A stretch of DNA of 11,762 nt from Chloroflexales bacterium (lineage in GTDB: Bacteria > Chloroflexota > Chloroflexia > Chloroflexales > Chloroflexaceae). The notes under the pieces are model-generated. The model was given only the letters and a program-made list of their open reading frames with translations. It did not search any database and was not told where the DNA came from. The number at the start of each line of letters is the position of its first letter. Position 1 is the first letter of the stretch. Both the position numbers and the translations under genes were made by a program. This document shows positions 6,841 to 11,762 of this stretch, one piece after another. The stretch lies in assembly GCA_013336035.1 (NCBI GenBank), contig JAAXUL010000159.1, positions 1 through 11,762 of the forward strand, read 5' to 3'.

Positions 6841-6858
6841 TACAGAGTCTGTACTACA
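6836..6858. promoter_or_regulatory. Shared palindromic element, copy 2 (upstream of small His-rich gene)
   Basis: GTAGTACAGA (6837-6846) and TCTGTACTAC (6848-6857) are perfect 10-bp arms around a single G, a 21-bp odd-centred palindrome of the kind bound by dimeric regulators. It matches the bchM-leader element (5997-6019) at 18 of 23 positions with no gap. It ends 10 nt before the ribosome-binding site of the small gene. As RNA it can form an 8-bp stem with a 5-nt loop close to that site. Confidence 0.7.
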
Positions 6859-6879
6859 GATAAATCGAAAGGAGAACCG

Positions 6880-7212
6880 ATGCGCAAGCTTCTAGTCGCG
6901 GGTCTGCTGGCCGGGGGCGGCTACCTGCTCTGGCGCTGGTACCAGCGCGAGACCCTGAGCGAGGTCGAGGGCGTGGTGCGCCTGCAGAGCGAGCACGAGC
7001 ACTTTCACCTCCACGTCGATCTGCCGCCGGGGATGGAGATCCAGCCGGGCGACACCGTCGAGATCGTCAATATGCCCCAGATCCACGGCCAGACCCACGG
7101 CGAGATCACCTACACGAGCCCGATCAAGCTCTATCGGGCGAGCTGGCTGCGCCGCAATCTGATCAAGCAGAGCAGCCTGGTCGAGGTCAACGAGCTGGTA
7201 GAGCACCCCTAG
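6880..7212 (+). CDS. Membrane-anchored His-rich small protein of unknown function
   Basis: This 110-aa protein matches no family I can name with confidence. Residues 4-21 form one hydrophobic helix rich in Gly, Leu and Trp, flanked by Arg/Lys at 2-3 and Arg at 19 and 23. It could be a membrane anchor or an uncleaved signal. The rest looks like a small beta-rich domain, with a soluble PPGMEIQPGDTVEIVN segment at 49-64. Histidines alternate at 39, 41, 43 and 45 with Glu38 and Glu40 beside them, and His69 and His73 follow, suggesting metal or porphyrin ligation. A basic patch WLRRNLIK lies at 89-96. AAAGGAG at 6868-6874 sits 5 nt before ATG at 6880. It lies between bchM and acsF, 78 nt before acsF, in the same direction. 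A role in the Mg-porphyrin steps, such as cyclase accessory, is inference from position only. Confidence 0.85.
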   Translation: MRKLLVAGLLAGGGYLLWRWYQRETLSEVEGVVRLQSEHEHFHLHVDLPPGMEIQPGDTVEIVNMPQIHGQTHGEITYTSPIKLYRASWLRRNLIKQSSLVEVNELVEHP

Positions 7213-7229
7213 CTCGCGACATAATTGAC

Positions 7230-7258
7230 GCATGGGCGCCCCTGAGCGCCGCCCGTGC
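7230..7258 (+). other. Hairpin in the leader of acsF
   Basis: GCATGGGCG (7230-7238) pairs with CGCCCGTGC (7250-7258), nine pairs with one G-T wobble and an 11-nt loop. It lies in the 78-nt gap between the small gene and acsF and has no T-run, so it is more likely an attenuation, processing or stability element than a full terminator. Confidence 0.45.
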
Positions 7259-7290
7259 ACTGGTAGCTAGTTCTTCGTGAGGAGTCCGCA

Positions 7291-8397
7291 ATGGAGCAGA
7301 TGCCCGATCTGAGCATCACGACGCGCCACGCGTTGCAGGAGGCCATCCTTACACCGCGCTTCTACACCACCGACTTTAAGGCGATCGACGCGCTGGACAT
7401 CGACAAGAACGGCCTGCGCGACGAGTTCGAGTGGATCCGCGGCGAGTTTGCGCACGACTATAACAAGGGCCACTTCAAGCGCAACGAGGAGTTCCTGGCC
7501 GACTTTGACGATATGCCGGTGCGCAAGCTCTTTGTCGAGTTCCTCGAGCGCTCGTGTACCGCCGAGTTCTCGGGCTGCATCCTGTACGCCGAGATGGTCA
7601 AGCACTTGAAGGACCCGACGATGCGGGCCATCTTCCAGCTGATGAGCCGCGACGAGGGACGCCACGCCGGCTTCCTCAACAAGGCGATGGCCGACCTCAA
7701 TGTGCAGCTCGACCTTGGCGTGCTTCAGAAGCGCAAGAAGTACACCTTCTTTAAGCCAAAGTTCATCTTCTATACTGTCTACCTCTCCGAGAAGATAGGC
7801 TACTCGCGCTACATCAATATCTACCGCCATCTAGAGCGCAGCCCATCAAACATTATTCACCCGATCTTCAAGTGGTTCGAGCAGTGGTGCAACGATGAGT
7901 ATCGCCACGGCGAGTTCTTCTCGATGCTGATGCGCAGCCAGCCCGATCTGCTGAACGACCGGGCCAACCGCCGCTGGATCCGCTTCTTCCTGCTGGCGGT
8001 CTACGCGACGATGTATCTGAATGACTCTCGCCGCGACGAGTTCTACCGGGCCCTTGGCCTCGACTGGCGCCAGTACGACCAGGACACCATCCGGCTCTGC
8101 AACGATATCTCTACTCAGGTCTACCCCGAGACCCTGCCGGTCGGTGACCCGAAGTTCTTCCAGCATCTCGACAAGGTCGCCGAGTATGACCACAAGGCGA
8201 ACGCCCTGGCCGCGAAGGGCGGCCCGGTGAACCAGGCCCAGGCCGCGCGCCTGCGGGCCGCGCTGGCCCTGCGCCTGCTGGCCGTCTACCGTATGCCGCC
8301 CCGGCCTACCACCGAGGCGAATAAGTGGAAGGGTCTCCAGGGCTTTCCGAACTACCCCGGCCCCGGTAACTGGACTAAGGTGGCTGCCGCTGACTAG
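7291..8397 (+). CDS. acsF: Mg-protoporphyrin IX monomethyl ester oxidative cyclase (aerobic)
   Basis: This 368-aa protein is the diiron, O2-dependent cyclase that closes the fifth ring (E) to give a protochlorophyllide, using the product of BchM. The ferritin-like diiron ligands are visible: an early Glu in ERSCTAEFSG (86-95, probably Glu92), DEGRH at 121-125 (Glu122, His125) and DEYRH at 202-206 (Glu203, His206). ATG at 7291 has GAGGAG at 7279-7284, 6 nt upstream, a strong site. After the family's usual end near the RLLAVYRMPP segment (328-337) there is a Trp/Gly/Pro-rich tail of about 30 residues (338-368). As I recall, cyanobacterial and plant forms lack this tail. No Ycf54 gene is visible nearby. 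Its presence implies bacteriochlorophyll synthesis under oxygen; an O2-independent BchE may exist elsewhere. Confidence 0.96.
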   Translation: MEQMPDLSITTRHALQEAILTPRFYTTDFKAIDALDIDKNGLRDEFEWIRGEFAHDYNKGHFKRNEEFLADFDDMPVRKLFVEFLERSCTAEFSGCILYAEMVKHLKDPTMRAIFQLMSRDEGRHAGFLNKAMADLNVQLDLGVLQKRKKYTFFKPKFIFYTVYLSEKIGYSRYINIYRHLERSPSNIIHPIFKWFEQWCNDEYRHGEFFSMLMRSQPDLLNDRANRRWIRFFLLAVYATMYLNDSRRDEFYRALGLDWRQYDQDTIRLCNDISTQVYPETLPVGDPKFFQHLDKVAEYDHKANALAAKGGPVNQAQAARLRAALALRLLAVYRMPPRPTTEANKWKGLQGFPNYPGPGNWTKVAAAD

Positions 8398-8410
8398 CAA
8401 GTTCCGTCGT

Positions 8411-8447
8411 ATGGGCGCCCATAAGGGGCGCCCACGAGGGGCGCCTT
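8411..8447 (+). repeat. Three GGCGCC repeats in the bchH leader
   Basis: The 54-nt gap before bchH has three GGCGCC-centred copies. TGGGCGCC (8412-8419) pairs with GGCGCCCA (8427-8434) in an 8-bp stem. Alternatively GGCGCC at 8427-8432 pairs with GGCGCC at 8440-8445. The second pairing would hide part of the ribosome-binding site AGGGG (8437-8441), while the first leaves it free. The first 10 bases (8411-8420) also occur at 7232-7241 before acsF, but once more inside bchH at 11272-11281. Confidence 0.5.
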
Positions 8448-8451
8448 AACT

Positions 8452-11400
8452 ATGCGCATCGTCTTTCTTACCATTGATGGAAACCACGCCGCGGCCCTGC
8501 ACGCCGCCGCCGAGCGCCTGCGGGCCGAGCACGGTATCACGCTCGCGCCGGCCTGCTACGATGCCGCCACCCTCCGCGAAGAGGCCGGCTGGCGACGTCT
8601 CGAGCGTGACCTCAACGGCGCCAGCTTCGTCTTTGGGGCGCGTCTCTTTGGCGAGGAGTATGTGCGCCCCCTCGAGCGCCTGCTGTCCGCGGCCAGCTGC
8701 CCGGTGCTGATCATCACCTCGAACCCGGCCCTGATCAGGCAGACCCGCATCGGCAAGTTCAGCCTGGCCGCCCGCGATGAGGAGAAGGAGAGCGGCATCC
8801 TGGGCCAGTGGGTGAAGAAGCTGCGCCCCCAGGGCGGCGCCGGCGAGGCCCGCCGCCAGCTGGCCGTGCTGCGCAACCTGGGCAAGGTGCTCAAGCTGAT
8901 CCCCGGCAAGACGCGCGACCTCTATACCTATATCGTCAGCCACCAGTACTGGACCAACGCCTCGCCCGAGAATATCTACCGCCTGGTCTGTCTGCTGATC
9001 GAGCTGTATGTCCCCGGCCACAAGGGCAAGCTCCCCATCCTCGACCCGGTCAGCTACCCCGAGCAGGCCCTGATCCACCCCGACGCCCCCCACCCCTTCG
9101 CGACCCTCGCCGAGTACGAGAAGTGGCGGGCCGCGAAGGCCAAGGCTTCTAAGGGTAAGCGCGTCAGCTCGAGCCCGCCGCTCGAGGGCTCGGTCGGCAT
9201 CCTGGCCCTGCGCACGGTGGCCCTGAGCGGCAACACCGCCCACCTCGACGCCCTTGTGCGCGCCCTCGAGGCCCGCGGTGTCGAGGCCCGAATGGCCTAT
9301 GCCTCCGGCCTCGATATGCGCCCGGCGATCGAGCAGTTCTTCACCGACCATGGCCATGCCCAGGGGCTAAAGGGGCTGCTCGGCGGCTCACACGCCACCC
9401 ATAAGAGCTCGGTCGATCTGCTGGTCAACGCCAGCGGCTTCGCCATGGTGGGCGGCCCCGCCGAGAGCCGCCCCGCCGACGCGCGCGCGGCCCTCGCTAG
9501 CCTTGATGTGGGCTACCTGGCGCCCGTGCCCCTGGCATTCCAGCGCGTCGAGGACTGGCGCAGCGATTGGGGCGGCCTGTCCCCGGTGCAGGCGGCCCTG
9601 AGCGTTGCCGTGCCCGAGCTCGAGGGCGCCGCCGAGCCGCTCGTCTACGGCGGCCCCACGGCGAAGAGCAACGGCTTCGTGCCCGCCGAGGCCGAGGTCG
9701 AGCTGATCGCCTCGCGCATCGCCCGCCGCGTGACCCTGCGCCGCGTCCCCAATGCCGAGAAGAAGATCGCCCTGATCCTCTTCAGCTTCCCGCCTAACCT
9801 GGGCAATATCGGCACCGCCGCCTACCTCGACGTCTTCCGCAGCGTCCACGCCATCCTGACCTCGCTCAAGGCCGAGGGCTACAGCGTCGATCTGCCCGAG
9901 GACGCCGAGGCCCTGCGCAACCTGATCGTCGGCGGCAACGCCCTGGCCCACGGCGCCGACGCCAACGTGGCCGACACGATCAGCGTCGATGACTACCGGC
10001 GGCTCTTCCCGGCCTTCGCCGATATCGAGCCCTGCTGGGGCCGCGCCCCCGGCGAGCTGCTCACCGACGGCCGGCGCCTGCGCATCCTCGGCCGCAAGCT
10101 CGGCAATATCTTCGTCGGCGTGCAGCCGCCCTTCGGCTACGAGCGCGACCCGATGCGCATGCTGATGGCCCGCGACGCCGCGCCCAACCATGCCTTCGCG
10201 GCCTTCTACACCTGGCTACGCCATGGCTTCGGCGCCAACGCCGTCGTCCACGTCGGCACCCACGGCGCGCTCGAGTTTATGCCCGGCAAGCAGGTGGGCC
10301 TCGGCGCCGACGACTGGCCCTCGCGCCTGATCGGCGATCTGCCCAACTTCTACCTCTATAGCGTCAACAACCCCTCCGAGGCCGCGATCGCCAAGCGGCG
10401 CAGCGCCGCCACCCTGGTCAGCTACCTCGTCCCGCCCCTGCAGCAGGCCGGCCTCTATAAGGGCCTGCGCCAGCTGAAGGACAGCATCGATAGCTACCGC
10501 CAGCGCCCTGACGAGGGCCTGCTCGAGACCATCAGCGAGATGGCCGAGAAGCTCGGCATCGGCGACGGCGTCGCCCCCGGCCCCGATTACCTGGCCCGGC
10601 TCTCGCACGAGCTGCTGCAGGTCGAGGAGCGCATGATCCCCTCGGGCCTGCACGTCTACGGCCAGCCCCCGGGCCGCGAGGAGCTGGTCGACCTGCTGGC
10701 GCTCACGGCGACCTTCCGCCACTTCAAGGCCGGCGGCGCCGAGGTGACCCTGCCCGAGCTGGTCGCCCGCAGCCTGGGGCTCGAGTACGCCGACCTGCGC
10801 GAGCGCGTCGCCAGCGACCTCGAGGCCCAGGAGCACTGGCGCCGCGTCGAGCAGATCTGCAAAGAGGCGATTAAGGCCTTTGTCGGTGGCGCGCCCCTGG
10901 CCGTGGCCGGCCTCAAGGTTGACCTGACGCCCCTGGCGAGCTTTCTGGGCGACCTGCTGTCCCGCCTGCGGGCCAACAAAGAGATCGACGGCCTGCTGCA
11001 CGGCCTGCGCGGCGGCTTTGTGACGCCCTCGCCCAGCAATGACATTGTGCGCGACCCCTCGGTGGTGCCCACGGGCCGCAATGTCTATAGCCTCGACCCC
11101 TCTCGCGCCCCCACGGCTATGGCGGTCGAGAAAGCCACGCGCCTGGCCGACGAGCTGCTCGAGCGCAGCGTGGCCGACACGGGCGTCTTCCCCGAGAGCG
11201 TCGCGATTGTCCTCTGGGGCAGCGACAACCTGAAGAGCGACTGCGAGGGCGTGGCCCAGGTGCTGTGCCTGATGGGCGCCCGCCCCGTGCCCGACGAGCT
11301 GGGCAACGTCTCGGACGTGGCCCTCATCCCCCTGGCCGACCTGGGGCGGCCGCGCGTCGACGTGGTGGTCACCGTCAGCGGCATCTTCCGCGACCTGCTT

Positions 11401-11762
11401 GGCAACCAGATGCGCCTGATCGACAAGGCCGCCCGCCTGGCCGCCACCGCCGACGAGCCGCTCGAGGGCAACGCGGTGCGCCGCCACGCCCTGGCCCAGG
11501 CCGCCGAGCTGGGCATCTCGGTCGAGGACGCGGCGACGCGCGTCTTCGCCAACGCGCCGGGCAGCTACGGCGCCCACGTCAACCACCTGGTCGAGAGCGG
11601 CGCCTGGGAGGGCGACGATCAGCTGAGCGAGACCTTCCTGAGCCGCAAGGGCTTCACCCTGGGCAAGGGCGGCGAGTGGCAGGACTCGCGCCAGCTGCTC
11701 GAGCGGGCCCTGTCCACCGTCGATGTCACCTTCCAGAACATCGATAGCTTCGAGGTCGGCAT
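8452..11762 (+). CDS. bchH: Mg-chelatase large subunit BchH, 3' end cut by window
   Basis: This frame is open from ATG at 8452 to the window end, 1103 codons without a stop. BchH proteins run to roughly 1200-1300 residues, so about the last tenth is missing. BchH binds protoporphyrin IX and, with the AAA+ subunits BchI and BchD, inserts Mg2+ at the cost of ATP, the first committed step to bacteriochlorophyll. Family features are the N-terminal MRIVFLTIDGNHAAAL, SNPALIRQTRIGKF from residue 90, the IALILFSFPPNLGNIGTAAY block from 439 and VHVGTHGALEFMPGKQ near 599-612. AGGGG at 8437-8441 is 10 nt upstream. It follows acsF by 54 nt on the same strand. No bchI or bchD is visible here. Phototrophic Chloroflexota often carry several BchH paralogues, and which one this is cannot be decided from the fragment. 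Confidence 0.95.
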   Translation, partial: MRIVFLTIDGNHAAALHAAAERLRAEHGITLAPACYDAATLREEAGWRRLERDLNGASFVFGARLFGEEYVRPLERLLSAASCPVLIITSNPALIRQTRIGKFSLAARDEEKESGILGQWVKKLRPQGGAGEARRQLAVLRNLGKVLKLIPGKTRDLYTYIVSHQYWTNASPENIYRLVCLLIELYVPGHKGKLPILDPVSYPEQALIHPDAPHPFATLAEYEKWRAAKAKASKGKRVSSSPPLEGSVGILALRTVALSGNTAHLDALVRALEARGVEARMAYASGLDMRPAIEQFFTDHGHAQGLKGLLGGSHATHKSSVDLLVNASGFAMVGGPAESRPADARAALASLDVGYLAPVPLAFQRVEDWRSDWGGLSPVQAALSVAVPELEGAAEPLVYGGPTAKSNGFVPAEAEVELIASRIARRVTLRRVPNAEKKIALILFSFPPNLGNIGTAAYLDVFRSVHAILTSLKAEGYSVDLPEDAEALRNLIVGGNALAHGADANVADTISVDDYRRLFPAFADIEPCWGRAPGELLTDGRRLRILGRKLGNIFVGVQPPFGYERDPMRMLMARDAAPNHAFAAFYTWLRHGFGANAVVHVGTHGALEFMPGKQVGLGADDWPSRLIGDLPNFYLYSVNNPSEAAIAKRRSAATLVSYLVPPLQQAGLYKGLRQLKDSIDSYRQRPDEGLLETISEMAEKLGIGDGVAPGPDYLARLSHELLQVEERMIPSGLHVYGQPPGREELVDLLALTATFRHFKAGGAEVTLPELVARSLGLEYADLRERVASDLEAQEHWRRVEQICKEAIKAFVGGAPLAVAGLKVDLTPLASFLGDLLSRLRANKEIDGLLHGLRGGFVTPSPSNDIVRDPSVVPTGRNVYSLDPSRAPTAMAVEKATRLADELLERSVADTGVFPESVAIVLWGSDNLKSDCEGVAQVLCLMGARPVPDELGNVSDVALIPLADLGRPRVDVVVTVSGIFRDLLGNQMRLIDKAARLAATADEPLEGNAVRRHALAQAAELGISVEDAATRVFANAPGSYGAHVNHLVESGAWEGDDQLSETFLSRKGFTLGKGGEWQDSRQLLERALSTVDVTFQNIDSFEVG

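Noticed and set aside
10216..11586. Long open frame on the - strand opposite bchH, plus shorter ones at 8446-9357 and 9388-10191
   Set aside because: All are antisense shadows of the clearly conserved BchH frame, with biased, motif-free translations.
1..11762. CRISPR array, tRNA/rRNA genes, insertion sequences or phage genes
   Set aside because: No regular spacer-repeat pattern, no tRNA-like cloverleaf, no transposase or integrase motifs and no terminal repeats were seen.

Overview
The window is a GC-rich bacterial chromosome segment in which every confident gene lies on the + strand. The gene set suggests a filamentous anoxygenic phototroph of the Chloroflexota (Chloroflexales-like): bchM, acsF and bchH sit together with no adjacent puf/puh/crt photosynthesis cluster, and the BchH and AcsF sequences look like full bacteriochlorophyll enzymes. 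The phylum assignment is inferred from gene content and protein character, without a database search.

Region 1 (1-3939) is a drug-efflux-type operon. It holds the C-terminal end of a MarR-family regulator, then two ABC exporter half-transporters whose genes overlap by ATGA. The two nucleotide-binding domains are complementary and unequal. The first carries Asp in place of the catalytic Glu and Gln in place of the switch His. The second carries a changed signature motif, LSQGQ. Together they predict an obligate heterodimer with one degenerate and one consensus ATP site, as in TM287/288, BmrCD and LmrCD.

Region 2 (3940-5823) holds formate-tetrahydrofolate ligase (fhs), with several motifs closer to the eukaryotic C1-THF synthase domain than to the usual bacterial form. 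It is followed by a clean 14-bp terminator-like hairpin.

Region 3 (5824-11762) is a bacteriochlorophyll block. A relatively AT-rich regulatory region with an extended -10 promoter and two palindromes leads into bchM (TTG start). Next come a 110-aa membrane-anchored His-rich protein of unknown function, acsF, and bchH (cut by the window end). BchH, BchM and AcsF catalyse three consecutive steps: Mg insertion into protoporphyrin IX, methylation, and oxidative ring E closure. The unknown small protein lies between the methyltransferase and the cyclase.

The most notable unexplained structure is a near-duplicate palindromic element of 23 bp (18 of 23 positions identical, same internal spacing). 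It occurs once in the bchM leader (5997-6019) and once just upstream of the small protein (6836-6858), where it is a perfect 21-bp palindrome. This points to a shared regulator or shared RNA element for the Mg-porphyrin genes. A second palindrome (5945-5962) overlaps the bchM -35 region. GC-rich hairpins and GGCGCC repeats lie in front of acsF and bchH, and the repeats before bchH overlap its ribosome-binding site.
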